From Actinobacillus porcitonsillarum (lineage in GTDB: Bacteria > Pseudomonadota > Gammaproteobacteria > Enterobacterales > Pasteurellaceae): a DNA stretch of 64,000 nt. The stretch is from the NCBI RefSeq assembly GCF_003101015.1, contig NZ_CP029206.1, positions 62,001 to 126,000 on the forward strand, given 5' to 3'. Of this stretch, positions 1 to 9,417 are shown piece by piece. Position numbers and translations under genes: made by a program. Every line of letters starts with the position of its first letter. The stretch's first letter is position 1. Below the pieces are notes generated by a model. It was not told where the DNA came from and ran no database searches. It worked only from the letters and a program-made list of their open reading frames with translations.

Positions 1-776
<776 letters not shown>

Positions 777-797
777 TTATCTTCGTCAATTCAATAT

Positions 798-941
798 CTA
801 TTTTTCGCAAATTTTACTTTGTTCGTTATAACTACCGCCATTATCTAAACAAGCGTCTTTTGCCATAAAATTTTGAATAAAAGGAATGGCAAAAACCAAG
901 CATAAGATAATCATTAACAGCAGATAAATTATTTTTCTCAT
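798..941 (-). CDS. Small 47-residue membrane-anchored protein in the his operon
   Basis: An ATG at 941, preceded by AAAGGAAAC, opens a 47-codon frame ending in TAG at 798-800. The protein starts MRKIIYLLLMIILCLVFAI, a single strongly hydrophobic helix after a short basic N-terminus, then has a short polar tail DACLDNGGSYNEQSKICEK with two cysteines bracketing a Gly-Gly. The design suggests a one-pass membrane or exported protein with a possible disulfide. It lies between hisD and hisC on the same strand and is flanked by REP repeats, so it may have arrived with them or be an older insertion. I do not recognise a function. It is supported by the ribosome-binding site, start and composition only. 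Confidence 0.6.
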   Translation of the reverse strand: MRKIIYLLLMIILCLVFAIPFIQNFMAKDACLDNGGSYNEQSKICEK

Positions 942-961
942 TAAATGTTTCCTTTTGAACC

Positions 962-1025
962 GTAGGGGCAAATTACATTTGCCCTAATTACGTTTTGCTT
1001 TGGGGCTAATGTGATTAGCCCCTAC
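962..1025. repeat. REP-like inverted pair with diverged stems
   Basis: GTAGGGGCAAAT at 962 pairs with ATTTGCCC to 984, and a second hairpin GGGGCTAAT...ATTAGCCCC ends in CTAC at 1025. The GTAG/CTAC ends match the other REPs, but the inner stem words differ. It ends two bases before the hisD stop codon, so it lies in the hisD 3' untranslated region. Confidence 0.7.
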
Positions 1026-1027
1026 AA

Positions 1028-2311
1028 TTATTTCCCGATTTTATTTAATCTAATCGACACCGCCTGTTTGTGCGCATCCAACTGTTCCGCACTTGCCATT
1101 AGTTCCACGGTTTTTGCGAGATCTTTAAAACCCTGTGGCGTGAGTTCTTGCACGGTCATTCGTTTGCTGAAATCCGCTAAACCTAGGCTGGAATAGGTGC
1201 GGGTGTAGCCGTAGGTTGGTAGCACGTGGTTGGTGCCGCTGGCGTAGTCGCCCATACTTTCGGGGCTGTATGCGCCTAAGAAAATCGAGCCTGCATTGTC
1301 TAGGCTGTCGAGTAAGTCTCGGGCATTTTCCACTTGCACCAGCAAGTGTTCAGGCGCATATTTGTTGCTAATTTCCACCGCTTGCTCAATGCTGTCGGCA
1401 ATAAAGGTGCGGCTGTGGGAAAGAGCTTTGCGTGCGGTTTCTGCACGTGGTAATTGTGCCAGTTGATTTTCGATAGAAAGTGCGGTCTGTTTTGCCAATG
1501 TTTCGCTTGGCGTAACCAAAATCACTTGGCTGTCGGCACCGTGTTCTGCTTGAGAAAGTAAATCGCTGGCAACAAAATCAGGATCGGCATTTTCATCGGC
1601 AATGACTAATACTTCCGAAGGCCCTGCCGGCATATCAATTGCTGTGCCTTCTTGCACCACTTGACGTTTTGCCTCGGTGACAAAAGCGTTGCCCGGCCCG
1701 AAGATTTTATCCACTTTTTCCACTGTTTCTGTACCGTTTGCCATAGCAAATACCGCTTGCGCACCACCTACGGCATAAATGGTTTCCACGCCGCATAGGT
1801 TGGCGCTGTAAAGAATTTCATCGGCAATCGGCGGCGGAGAACAAAGAACGATTTTCTTACAGCCGGCAATTTTGGCAGGAATAGCAAGCATTAACACCGT
1901 TGAAAATAGCGGCGCTGAACCGCCCGGGATATACAAGCCCACTCGTTGAATAGGGCGTGTCAGCACTTGGCAACGCACACCTGCTTGAGTTTCAATATCC
2001 ACACCTTGCGGAAGTTGAGCGTTGTGAAAACGCTCAATGTTGCGTTTAGCGTTTTGAATGGCTTGCTTGAGTTCGTCAGGAATACGGCTTGCTGCCTGTG
2101 CGATCTGTTCGGCAGAAATCACAAGGCTGTCGAGCTTAATGCGGTCAAACTGCTCCGCTAATTCAAACAGGGCTTTATCGCCGTTGGTTTTGACATTTTG
2201 TTTAATTTTTTCAACCGCTTGCGTAACACTCTCGCCCACTAATTGCGCAGGGCGAGAAAGAGCAGCTTGTTTTTCGGTTTCAGTTAAGTTGTTCCAAATG
2301 AGGGTTTGCAT
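1028..2311 (-). CDS. hisD: Histidinol dehydrogenase
   Basis: HisD is a zinc-dependent cytoplasmic enzyme that performs the last two NAD-dependent oxidations from L-histidinol to L-histidine. The 427-residue product has the usual family length. Motifs seen include [41 protein letters not shown], the catalytic Glu-His in YAPEHLL, and [24 protein letters not shown] near the C-terminus. The ATG at 2311 follows GGAAGGAAAAAAT, a good ribosome-binding site. It is separated from hisG by a transposase remnant, an unusual gap for a his operon. Confidence 0.97.
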   Translation of the reverse strand: MQTLIWNNLTETEKQAALSRPAQLVGESVTQAVEKIKQNVKTNGDKALFELAEQFDRIKLDSLVISAEQIAQAASRIPDELKQAIQNAKRNIERFHNAQLPQGVDIETQAGVRCQVLTRPIQRVGLYIPGGSAPLFSTVLMLAIPAKIAGCKKIVLCSPPPIADEILYSANLCGVETIYAVGGAQAVFAMANGTETVEKVDKIFGPGNAFVTEAKRQVVQEGTAIDMPAGPSEVLVIADENADPDFVASDLLSQAEHGADSQVILVTPSETLAKQTALSIENQLAQLPRAETARKALSHSRTFIADSIEQAVEISNKYAPEHLLVQVENARDLLDSLDNAGSIFLGAYSPESMGDYASGTNHVLPTYGYTRTYSSLGLADFSKRMTVQELTPQGFKDLAKTVELMASAEQLDAHKQAVSIRLNKIGK

Positions 2312-2332
2312 ATTTTTTCCTTCCTGCCGGTT

Positions 2333-2357
2333 GTAGGGGCGAAATATTTTTCGCCCT
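2333..2357. repeat. Single GTAG-headed REP
   Basis: GTAGGGGCGAAA-tatt-TTTCGCCC lies between the transposase remnant and hisD. It is the same stem as at 746-769 and 2614-2637. It lies immediately 3' of the transposase, the usual position for a REP flanking its RAYT gene. Confidence 0.75.
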
Positions 2358-2373
2358 AATTACGTTCTGATAT

Positions 2374-2902
2374 TTATGAATAAAATCTATCGGTTCGCCA
2401 ATTTAATGGATTATATTTAATATAATCGCTAATTTTATGGTAGCTTTCTTCCGTCCGAATAATATGTTCATAATAATTTCGTTGCCATAATGTATGAATT
2501 TGAGTATGTTGCCTTACCCATTTTGTTACACCCACTTTAAATCCTCGAACAATAGAACCAATTGTTTGAGAGGTTCCTTTCGGGCGATTGACCATAAATT
2601 CATTTGGGTCATTGGGCGAAAAATATTTCGCCCCTACAATTTCAATGATGAAATGAATGTGGTTGGGCATAATGACAAATTCGTGTAGCTCAACATTTTC
2701 AAAATGATTGGGGATGTCATACCAACATTTCTGGGCAATTTCCCCAATTTCATTTAATTGCATATGATCGTCAATAATTTCACCCAAAAAATGCGCATTA
2801 TCTTTACAACAAAGCGTAATAAAGTAAAAAACCATCTTGACGATAATCGAAATGTTTTAATCTTATCGAACGCCGATGATGTATATTCGGATCATATTTC
2901 AT
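2374..2902 (-). pseudogene. REP-associated tyrosine transposase (RAYT, IS200-like Y1), frameshifted
   Basis: RAYTs are single-domain HUH/Y1 nucleases that process REP hairpins. The intact-looking frame from an ATG at 2835 encodes 153 residues with YFITLCC, the HUH motif in VIMPNHIHFI, and the C-terminal catalytic-Tyr region SYHKISDYIKYNPLNW. The expected family N-terminus is present upstream in another frame: an ATG at 2902 reads MKYDPNIHHRRSIRLKHF then DYRQDGF, and the two frames join at six A residues on the plus strand (2826-2831). One surplus base therefore breaks the gene. A shortened product from 2835 would keep the catalytic residues but lose the basic N-terminus. A REP copy (2614-2637) lies inside the coding sequence and encodes VGAKYFSP. 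The gene sits between hisG and hisD in the same direction. Confidence 0.85.
2614..2637. repeat. REP copy inside the transposase reading frame
   Basis: GGGCGAAA-AATA-TTTCGCCCCTAC is the same palindrome as the intergenic REPs at 746-769 and 2333-2357. Here it is translated in frame as VGAKYFSP, between the HUH motif and the central basic region of the transposase. Confidence 0.85.
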
Positions 2903-2905
2903 TTA

Positions 2906-3805
2906 TCATTCCATCATCTTCTCAATCGGTAGCACTAAAATCGAGCTTGCACCGATTTCTTTCAGTTTTTCCATCGTTTCCCAGAACAAGTTCTCTTGGC
3001 TGACCACGTGCATTGCGACTTTTGAGCTGTCGTGGGCGAGCGGTAAAATTGTTGGGTTTTCTACGCCGGGTAAAAGAGCGGTGATTTCTGCGAGTTTTTC
3101 TTTTGGCGCGTGGAGCATAATGTATTTGCTTTCGGTGGCTTGTTGTACACCTTGAATGCGAGTGAGCAATTTGTCCACTAAAGCTTGTTTATCCGCCGAA
3201 AGCGGTTCTTGGCGTTGGATTAAGCAGGCTTTGGATTTGTAGATCACTTCCACTTCTTTTAAACCGTTTGCCTCAAGGGTTGCGCCTGATGAAACTAAAT
3301 CGCAAATGGCATCAGCAAGCCCTGCTGAAGGGGCGACTTCCACGGAGCCGTTTAATAAGGTGCTTTTAAATGAAACGCCTTGTTCTGCCATATAGCGTTT
3401 GAGTAAATTCGGGTAAGAGGTGGCGATACGGGCATTGTTGAAATCTTGCACGCCGTTGTACGTGCGGTCGCGATCAATAGCAAGAGATAAGCGACAACCA
3501 CCGAAATCAAGGGTGCGGAGTTTTTTGTATTCCACGTTTTCGCCTGTGGCTAAACGCCCGAGTTCTTCTTCCTCCAACACGTTTTCACCAATGATACCGA
3601 GATCGACCACACCATCAAAGATTAAGCCTGGAATATCGTCATCACGCACACGCAAAATTTCAATGGGTAGATTTTCAGAATAGGCGATTAAACGTTGTTC
3701 ATTCCAATTGATTTTTACCCCACATTGTTTAAGTAGCTCGGCGCAATCTTTGCTTAGACGACCTTTTTTTTGGAGGGCGATGCGGAGTCTGTTACTGTTT
3801 GACAT
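2906..3805 (-). CDS. hisG: ATP phosphoribosyltransferase, long form
   Basis: HisG catalyses the first, feedback-inhibited step of histidine synthesis, joining ATP and PRPP. At 299 residues it is the long, HisZ-independent form with a C-terminal regulatory domain (about residues 225-299). Motifs include [11 protein letters not shown] at the N-terminus, [10 protein letters not shown], and the PRPP-binding loop [18 protein letters not shown]. The ATG at 3805 follows AGAAGGAAC. It is the first gene of the operon, directly downstream of the leader-peptide attenuator. Its TGA stop lies four bases from the original ATG of the broken transposase. Confidence 0.97.
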   Translation of the reverse strand: MSNSNRLRIALQKKGRLSKDCAELLKQCGVKINWNEQRLIAYSENLPIEILRVRDDDIPGLIFDGVVDLGIIGENVLEEEELGRLATGENVEYKKLRTLDFGGCRLSLAIDRDRTYNGVQDFNNARIATSYPNLLKRYMAEQGVSFKSTLLNGSVEVAPSAGLADAICDLVSSGATLEANGLKEVEVIYKSKACLIQRQEPLSADKQALVDKLLTRIQGVQQATESKYIMLHAPKEKLAEITALLPGVENPTILPLAHDSSKVAMHVVSQENLFWETMEKLKEIGASSILVLPIEKMME

Positions 3806-3845
3806 ATTGTTTGTTCCTTCTATTTTTGAATTTATTTTGAATAAT

Positions 3846-3880
3846 GAAAAACCCCTCGAAAGTTACCTTCCGAGGGGTTG
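3846..3880 (-). terminator. his operon attenuator terminator
   Basis: On the minus strand AACCCCTCGGAAG pairs with CTTTCGAGGGGTT across a four-base loop and is followed by a T run. It lies between the leader peptide and hisG. Its 5' arm (CCTCGGAAG) can instead pair with CTTCCGAGAG of the preceding hairpin (minus strand, around 3908-3930), the arrangement expected of an antiterminator. Confidence 0.85.
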
Positions 3881-3950
3881 TGAATATGGTTAGATTACAC
3901 TTATTCGCTCTCGGAAGTTTATCTTCCGAACACGCCAAATGCCCGAAAGA

Positions 3951-3995
3951 TTATTCAGGTAAATGGTGGTGATGATATTTGCGAATAAAGGTCAT
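3951..3995 (-). CDS. hisL: his operon leader peptide
   Basis: A 14-codon ORF, MTFIRKYHHHHLPE, starts at 3995 behind TTTGGAGATTAG and stops at 3951. Four consecutive His codons are the sensor: ribosome stalling there when charged tRNA-His is scarce would favour the antiterminator over the terminator at 3846-3880. Known his leaders in enterics carry seven His codons; four is fewer but still a clear run. It is too short for ordinary gene finders. Confidence 0.9.
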   Translation of the reverse strand: MTFIRKYHHHHLPE

Positions 3996-4101
3996 TTTCT
4001 AATCTCCAAAGTTGAATTGCTTTACAAAATACGCTTAATTTTTGAGATTAGCAACCCTTTTTTCAGAAAATTTTTAAAAATTTTCTTTTTTGCTGAAAAA
4101 T

Positions 4102-4130
4102 TAGCAATCGTTTGCGTAAAGCGGTATAAT
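4102..4130 (+). promoter_or_regulatory. purC promoter with PurR-like operator
   Basis: TAGCAATCGTTTGCGT (4102-4117) matches 13 of 16 positions of the PurR operator ACGCAAACGTTTGCGT, and a consensus -10 hexamer TATAAT follows at 4125-4130. The operator covers the place of the -35 element, consistent with repression by PurR with hypoxanthine or guanine. The rest of 3996-4169 is AT-rich, with no other gene seen. Confidence 0.75.
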
Positions 4131-4169
4131 TCGTCACAGTTTCTACCAAATCTTATATAGGATGAGAAA

Positions 4170-5027
4170 ATGCAAATCAGTTTAAAAAAAATCTATTCCG
4201 GTAAAGTACGTGATCTCTATGAAATAGATGATAAGCGCATGTTAATGGTTGCGACCGATCGTTTATCTGCTTTCGATGTCATTTTAGATGATCCTATTCC
4301 TCGTAAAGGCGAAATTTTAACCCAAATTTCGAATTTCTGGTTTGATAAACTTTCTCATATTATGCCAAATCATTTTACCGGCGATAGCGTATTTGATGTT
4401 TTACCAAAAGAAGAAGCCGAGGCAATCCAATACCGTGCGGTCGTTTGTAAGCGTTTAACACCGGTCAAAATTGAATCTATTGTGCGTGGCTATTTAACCG
4501 GTAGCGGTTTAAAGGATTACCAAAAAACCGGCACGATTTGTGGATTGGAATTACCGAAAGGATTAGTTGAGGCGAGCAAATTACCTGAACCGATTTTTAC
4601 CCCATCAAGTAAAGCAGAAGTCGGCGATCACGACATCAACATTAGCTATGCGGAATGTGAACGCCAAATCGGTGCAGAATTAGCTGCAAAGGTTCGAGAT
4701 GCAGCTATTGCGCTTTATAAAGAAGCGGCAGATTATGCATTAACCAAAGGTATTATTATTTGCGATACAAAATTTGAATTTGGTTTAGATGAAAACGGTA
4801 CTTTAACGCTGATGGACGAAGTCTTAACGCCGGATTCCAGCCGTTTTTGGTCTGTCGATACCTATCAAGAAGGCACAAATCCGCCGTCATTTGATAAACA
4901 ATTTATTCGTGATTGGTTAGAAAACAGCGGTTGGAACAAACAAGCACCAGCGCCACGTGTTCCGGCTGATGTAATTGAAAAAACGGTTGCTAAATATCAA
5001 GAAGCGTTGGATTTATTGACTAAATAA
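4170..5027 (+). CDS. purC: SAICAR synthetase (phosphoribosylaminoimidazole-succinocarboxamide synthase)
   Basis: PurC ligates aspartate to CAIR using ATP in step seven of purine synthesis. The 285-residue protein begins with the conserved [20 protein letters not shown] and continues [13 protein letters not shown]/metal-site segments include DTKFEFGL and [14 protein letters not shown]. It is longer than the 237-residue E. coli enzyme and belongs to the roughly 290-residue type known from Haemophilus and Vibrio. The ATG at 4170 follows ATAGGATGAG. It is a single-gene unit under a PurR-like operator; a CCCTCC hairpin at 5042-5078 follows. Confidence 0.96.
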   Translation: MQISLKKIYSGKVRDLYEIDDKRMLMVATDRLSAFDVILDDPIPRKGEILTQISNFWFDKLSHIMPNHFTGDSVFDVLPKEEAEAIQYRAVVCKRLTPVKIESIVRGYLTGSGLKDYQKTGTICGLELPKGLVEASKLPEPIFTPSSKAEVGDHDINISYAECERQIGAELAAKVRDAAIALYKEAADYALTKGIIICDTKFEFGLDENGTLTLMDEVLTPDSSRFWSVDTYQEGTNPPSFDKQFIRDWLENSGWNKQAPAPRVPADVIEKTVAKYQEALDLLTK

Positions 5028-5041
5028 TACTTCCCTTTAAC

Positions 5042-5078
5042 CCCCCTCCGTTTACGGAGGGGGAATCGGGAGAGGGCA
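5042..5078. repeat. CCCTCC/GGAGGG hairpin repeat
   Basis: CCCCTCCGT-TT-ACGGAGGGG forms a strong hairpin followed by CGGGAGAGGG. It resembles the hairpins at 16571-16692, 37264-37287 and 51430-51592, so it is a dispersed repeat; here it may also end purC transcription. Confidence 0.6.
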
Positions 5079-5114
5079 TAATATCGACAAATTCAATAAA
5101 TGACCGCTTTTGAA

Positions 5115-5966
5115 TTAGCTTTCTAAATACTCTAATCCATATTGATATAACGCATTCTTTTTGTAGCCAAAGGTTTCTGCGACAATAGCCGCAGCTTTTT
5201 TGAGAGGAAGCTCTTTAGTTAAAAGCGTCAATAATTTTACCGCTTGGGGAGAAAAAGTCTCCTCTTCACTTTGTGGTTTTCCCTCTACCACAAGGACAAT
5301 TTCGCCTTTAATACGATTACTGTCTTGTTTTACCCAACCCAGTAAATTCGCCACGCTATCGCCATAAATGGTTTCCCAGGTTTTAGTTAATTCTCTTGCC
5401 ATGACGATATAGCGATCTTCGCCAAGAGTCACTTTCATATCTTCCAACGTATCTAAAATGCGATGGGTTGATTCATAGAAAATCAACGTGCGAGGTTCGG
5501 CTTCTAATTCGCTTAATTTATCGCAACGTGCTTTTGTTTTTGCTGGTAGGAACCCTTCAAAGCAAAAACGGTCTGATGCAATACCTGACGCACACAATGC
5601 CGTAATTGCCGCACAAGCACCGGCAACAGGAATAATGCGAATACCGGCTTGTCGGCAATGACGAACAAGATGAAACCCAGGATCGCTAATCAGCGGTGTG
5701 CCGGCATCTGAAATCAGCGCAATATTCTCGCCTTTTGTTAATTTTTCCACTAAAACGACCGCTTTTTGTTGTTCGTTGTGGTCGTGTAAGGCGAAAAAAG
5801 GCTTTTTAATGCCGTAGTGGCTTAATAAAAGCCCACTATGACGAGTATCTTCCGCCGCAATCAGATCGACATGAGCAAAGGTATCTAAAGCACGTTGCGT
5901 AATATCGCCTAAATTTCCAATGGGGGTCGCAACAATATATAAAATACCTTTTTGTTCGTTTTTCAT
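5115..5966 (-). CDS. rsmI: 16S rRNA 2'-O-ribose C1402 methyltransferase
   Basis: RsmI is an SAM-dependent tetrapyrrole-methylase-fold enzyme that methylates the ribose of C1402 in the 30S decoding centre. Motifs are [26 protein letters not shown], the SAM loop [14 protein letters not shown], and FYESTHR. The frame opens at 6002, but the conserved protein begins at [14 protein letters not shown] (5966), giving 283 residues; I prefer that start. It is divergent from lpoA, as in E. coli (yraL/yraM). Confidence 0.95.
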   Translation of the reverse strand: MKNEQKGILYIVATPIGNLGDITQRALDTFAHVDLIAAEDTRHSGLLLSHYGIKKPFFALHDHNEQQKAVVLVEKLTKGENIALISDAGTPLISDPGFHLVRHCRQAGIRIIPVAGACAAITALCASGIASDRFCFEGFLPAKTKARCDKLSELEAEPRTLIFYESTHRILDTLEDMKVTLGEDRYIVMARELTKTWETIYGDSVANLLGWVKQDSNRIKGEIVLVVEGKPQSEEETFSPQAVKLLTLLTKELPLKKAAAIVAETFGYKKNALYQYGLEYLES

Positions 5967-6053
5967 TTGCTTTTCACTCGTTTGATAAGTAAGATTTAAC
6001 ATTATTTTCGATGTAATTATACTCTTTTTTCTATGCTTTTAGGGAGCAATAAA

Positions 6054-7784
6054 ATGGCAGCGCAATTTAAACAAAAAATGAAAACGGTTTTTGTCCCTAC
6101 TTTTCTCGCACTTTTTGTCTCTGCATGTAGTTCAACCAATTTAGTTACCGAATCGATAAAAGACGATGCTTATGCAAACTCGGAGTTCTATATCAATAAA
6201 GCCGACCAAGCGAAAGAAAAAGAAGATAAAATTTCCTATCAACTTTTAGCTGTACGTAAGCTTATTGATGAAAATAAAGCTGAAGAGGCGCAAGATACGT
6301 TTAGCAACTTAAATGCTTCATTAAAAGAGATACAAGAAAATCCAACGCAAAAACTGGAATATGAATTAGTTTCAGCTCAACTTGCCGCCTTACAAGGTAA
6401 AAATGCCGATGCGCAAGCACAGTTAAAAACATTAGGCACAACACAACTTAGCCGTTCGCAACTACTCCGTTATTATGAAACACAAGCTCGTATTGCCGAA
6501 AATCAAAAAAATGCGGAAGAGATCGTTCGTGCTCGTTCATTAATGAATGGCTATTTAACAGATAATAAAGCTCGTCAGGAAAATAACGATAAGATTTGGG
6601 AAACCTTACGTAATGCAAACCGTGGCATTGAAAAAGCACAGCCACTTGCAGGCGAAATGGAATTTGCCGGTTGGATTGCGTTGATTACGCTTTATAACCA
6701 AAATATCACTAACCCAGCTCAAATGCAGGGGGCTATCAACAACTGGAAAGTGCAGTATCCTAACCATAGCGCAGTTAGCCTCATGCCAACAGAATTAAAA
6801 GATGTGGCAAGTTATCAACAAACTCAACTTAATGATGTCGCATTATTACTACCATTAAGCGGTGAAGCAAAAATCTTAGGCGATATTATTAAACGTGGTT
6901 TTGATGATGCCAAAGGTAATGACACTACGCTTGTAAAAACTTACGATACGGATTCTGCCGATATTAATACACTCTTAGCCAATGCAAAACAAAATGGTGC
7001 AGGTATTATTGTTGGTCCATTATTGAAAAATCGCGTTGATGAAGCATTAGATAGCCCGGAAATTAAAGGGATAAATGTATTAGTCTTAAACTCAACACCA
7101 AATGTAAAAGCGATTCCTCAAGTTTGTTACTATGGCTTGTCACCGGAATCAGAAGCTAAAGCAGGCGCTGATCGTGCCTATGCTGATGGCAATAAGGTGA
7201 TGATTGTTGTTGCTCCTCAAGGCGATTTCGGACAACGTTCTGCCGACGCTTTTGCACAACGTTGGCGCCAATTAAGCGGTAATGATGCCGATGTTCGCTA
7301 CTACTCTTCTCCTGAAGATGCGATTGCCTCGATCTTAAGCTCTGGAGTGACGAAAGGTGGGTTATATATTTTAGGTACATCTGAACAAGTTTTAGGGGTT
7401 AAACAAGGCGTGGATAATTCGCCGTTAAAAGATCAGCTTGCGATTTATACCTCTTCAAGAAGTAATTCTCCAAACAGCGGCATTGAATTTTATACAGCAA
7501 TGGAAGGGGTAAAATTTAGTGAGATCCCACTTTTATCTGATCCAAATTCAGATGAATATAAAAAATCGCAAAACTTAGCCGAAGGCGATTTCTCTATGAT
7601 GCGTTTATATGCAATGGGGGCAGATGCTTGGTCATTAGCGAATAAATTTAATGAGTTTAGCAAAATCCCTGGCTACAAAGTATCTGGTTTAACCGGCGAT
7701 TTAAGTGCAGGTCAAAATTGTAACATTGAACGAACTCTCTCTTGGATGCAATACCGCAATGGAGCTGTTGAACAAGCTTATTAG
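6054..7784 (+). CDS. lpoA: Penicillin-binding protein activator LpoA (lipoprotein)
   Basis: LpoA is an outer-membrane lipoprotein that activates PBP1A for peptidoglycan synthesis. The start [11 protein letters not shown] at 6054 is chosen because AGGGAG lies seven bases upstream; the frame itself opens at 6033. A basic N-terminus and hydrophobic stretch end in a lipobox LFVSAC. A helical TPR-like region covers roughly residues 30-240, and a periplasmic-binding-protein fold starts at [14 protein letters not shown]. The gene heads the conserved lpoA-yraN-diaA-dolP cluster, and its 3' end overlaps yraN. Confidence 0.95.
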   Translation: MAAQFKQKMKTVFVPTFLALFVSACSSTNLVTESIKDDAYANSEFYINKADQAKEKEDKISYQLLAVRKLIDENKAEEAQDTFSNLNASLKEIQENPTQKLEYELVSAQLAALQGKNADAQAQLKTLGTTQLSRSQLLRYYETQARIAENQKNAEEIVRARSLMNGYLTDNKARQENNDKIWETLRNANRGIEKAQPLAGEMEFAGWIALITLYNQNITNPAQMQGAINNWKVQYPNHSAVSLMPTELKDVASYQQTQLNDVALLLPLSGEAKILGDIIKRGFDDAKGNDTTLVKTYDTDSADINTLLANAKQNGAGIIVGPLLKNRVDEALDSPEIKGINVLVLNSTPNVKAIPQVCYYGLSPESEAKAGADRAYADGNKVMIVVAPQGDFGQRSADAFAQRWRQLSGNDADVRYYSSPEDAIASILSSGVTKGGLYILGTSEQVLGVKQGVDNSPLKDQLAIYTSSRSNSPNSGIEFYTAMEGVKFSEIPLLSDPNSDEYKKSQNLAEGDFSMMRLYAMGADAWSLANKFNEFSKIPGYKVSGLTGDLSAGQNCNIERTLSWMQYRNGAVEQAY

Positions 7785-8133
7785 TAAACGGACTCAAGGT
7801 TCTCTTTATGAACAAAAAGCCCGAGCGTATTTAGAAGCGCAAGGGCTACATTTTATTGCAGCGAATCAATCTTTTAAATGTGGCGAGTTGGATTTAATTA
7901 TGCAACAAGGAGAAACCTTAGTATTTGTTGAAGTTCGCCAACGTAAAAGTAACCGATTTGGTTCTGCGGTCGAAAGTATTGATTACCGCAAGCAACAAAA
8001 ATGGCTTAATGCAGCCAATATGTGGCTAGCAACCAAGAGAAAACAAAGCCTTGAGACAGCCAATTGCCGTTTTGATGTCGTGGCTTTTGAAGGTGAACAA
8101 CCACCACTATGGATACCTAATTTTCTAGGCTAA
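7759..8133 (+). CDS. yraN: UPF0102 nuclease-fold protein YraN
   Basis: A 124-residue protein of a family with a restriction-endonuclease-like fold; its cellular role is not settled. The conserved core is [20 protein letters not shown] followed by [14 protein letters not shown], carrying the D...ExR pattern. I place the start at [15 protein letters not shown] (7759), 26 bases inside the end of lpoA, which implies translational coupling; an earlier in-frame ATG at 7705 would add 18 residues not typical of the family. Confidence 0.9.
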   Translation: MELLNKLISKRTQGSLYEQKARAYLEAQGLHFIAANQSFKCGELDLIMQQGETLVFVEVRQRKSNRFGSAVESIDYRKQQKWLNAANMWLATKRKQSLETANCRFDVVAFEGEQPPLWIPNFLG

Positions 8134-8156
8134 AAATATACCAACAAATCATCAAT

Positions 8157-8735
8157 ATGTTAGAGAAGATACAAGATCGCTTTACTGAAAGTATCCAAGT
8201 TCAAATTGCAGCAGCAGAATTGCTTCCGCATAAATTGAGTGAATCGGCACAACGTATGCAAGAGTGCCTCCTGCGTGGCAATAAAATTATTGTATGCGGG
8301 CATGGACGTTCTTATGCAAATGCAGAAATGTTAGTCAGCCATCTATTACATAAATATGAATTGGCTCGCCCGAGTTTTGCAGCTGTTTTACTTCAGTTTG
8401 ACGGCGTTTTAGCCAGCGTTGCCGCTCATCATAACGAGTTGGCGCAGCTTTATCGCAAGCAATTGCAAGCCGTTGCGAAAGAAGGCGATTTATTCGTGAG
8501 CTTCTCCCCTATCGGGAATGAAGAAGCGGTCTTAAATGCGATCCATTTTGCAAAAAATGAAGGCTTAGATATTATTGCATTTACAAGCATTTTAAATGAC
8601 CACACCAATGGACTTCTTGAAGATCAAGATATTGAAATTGCCATGCCCTCCACCAACGAGGCAAGAATTGTTGAAGGACATTTATTCTGCGTTAATTTAC
8701 TTTGCGAATTAGTGGACCACCTACTTTTTTCTTAA
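8157..8735 (+). CDS. diaA: DnaA initiator-associating protein DiaA (SIS domain)
   Basis: In E. coli, DiaA is a tetrameric SIS-fold protein that binds DnaA and times initiation at oriC. The 192-residue product has the SIS phosphosugar-binding segment KIIVCGHGRSYANAEM in place of the usual CGNGxSAANA, then LFVSFSPIGNE and an ARIVEGHLFCVNLLCELVDHLL C-terminus matching the family. Its position between yraN and dolP supports DiaA over the related isomerase GmhA. The start ATG at 8157 lacks a strong Shine-Dalgarno sequence. Confidence 0.88.
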   Translation: MLEKIQDRFTESIQVQIAAAELLPHKLSESAQRMQECLLRGNKIIVCGHGRSYANAEMLVSHLLHKYELARPSFAAVLLQFDGVLASVAAHHNELAQLYRKQLQAVAKEGDLFVSFSPIGNEEAVLNAIHFAKNEGLDIIAFTSILNDHTNGLLEDQDIEIAMPSTNEARIVEGHLFCVNLLCELVDHLLFS

Positions 8736-8754
8736 AATTAAATAAGGATTTTCT

Positions 8755-9342
8755 ATGAAGATGCTCAAAAAAATTTCATTGATGACATTAACCTTAGCTG
8801 GCTTGTTATCTTTACAAGGTTGTATTGCAACGGCTGTTGTCACAACTGCTGCTGTGGCAACAAAAGTCGCTACCGATCCTCGCTCTGCAGGCACTCAGGT
8901 AGATGATGAAGTATTAGAAGAAAAAGTCGCCTATAACTTAACAAATGATGCTCAGTTAAAAGAAGAAGCTCGTATCAATGTGGTCGCTTATAATGGGAAA
9001 ATATTGCTAGTTGGACAAGTCCCAAATAGTGGTGTTGCGGGTACAGCTAAAAGTATTGCCGCTGGTGTAGAAGGGGTAAAAGAAGTTTATAACGAAATTC
9101 GTACAGGCGAAAAAATTGGTACGAGTCAAATCGCATTAGATAGCTGGATTACAACAACAGTAAAATCGAAATTACTCTTAAATTCAGAAGTTAAAACAAC
9201 AGAAGTTAAAGTCATTACAGAAAATGGCGAAGTTTTCTTAATGGGTAAATTAGACAATACCCAAGCAGATGCCGCTGCAGACGTTGCTCGTAACGTAAGT
9301 AATGTGACTAAAGTAATTAAGGTCATTACTTACGCTCAATAA
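8755..9342 (+). CDS. dolP: Outer-membrane BON-domain lipoprotein DolP
   Basis: DolP (YraP) is a lipoprotein with two BON domains that binds anionic phospholipid and supports envelope integrity. The 195-residue product has a signal peptide ending in lipobox SLQGC, then CIATAVVTTAAVATKVATDP as in the family. BON1 spans about residues 45-115 (ending EVYNEIRTG) and BON2 about 125-195. The RBS AAGGATTTTCT precedes the ATG. It is the last gene of the cluster, closed by a terminator at 9362-9388. Confidence 0.93.
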   Translation: MKMLKKISLMTLTLAGLLSLQGCIATAVVTTAAVATKVATDPRSAGTQVDDEVLEEKVAYNLTNDAQLKEEARINVVAYNGKILLVGQVPNSGVAGTAKSIAAGVEGVKEVYNEIRTGEKIGTSQIALDSWITTTVKSKLLLNSEVKTTEVKVITENGEVFLMGKLDNTQADAAADVARNVSNVTKVIKVITYAQ

Positions 9343-9361
9343 AACACTTTCTTTCATTTAA

Positions 9362-9388
9362 CAACCATCCTTTTGGATGGTTTTTTGT
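9362..9388 (+). terminator. Rho-independent terminator after dolP
   Basis: AACCATCC-TTTT-GGATGGTT followed by a T run lies 20 bases after the dolP stop. Confidence 0.9.
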
Positions 9389-9417
9389 AAATTTATCTAA
9401 AAATCTTACCGCTTGTA

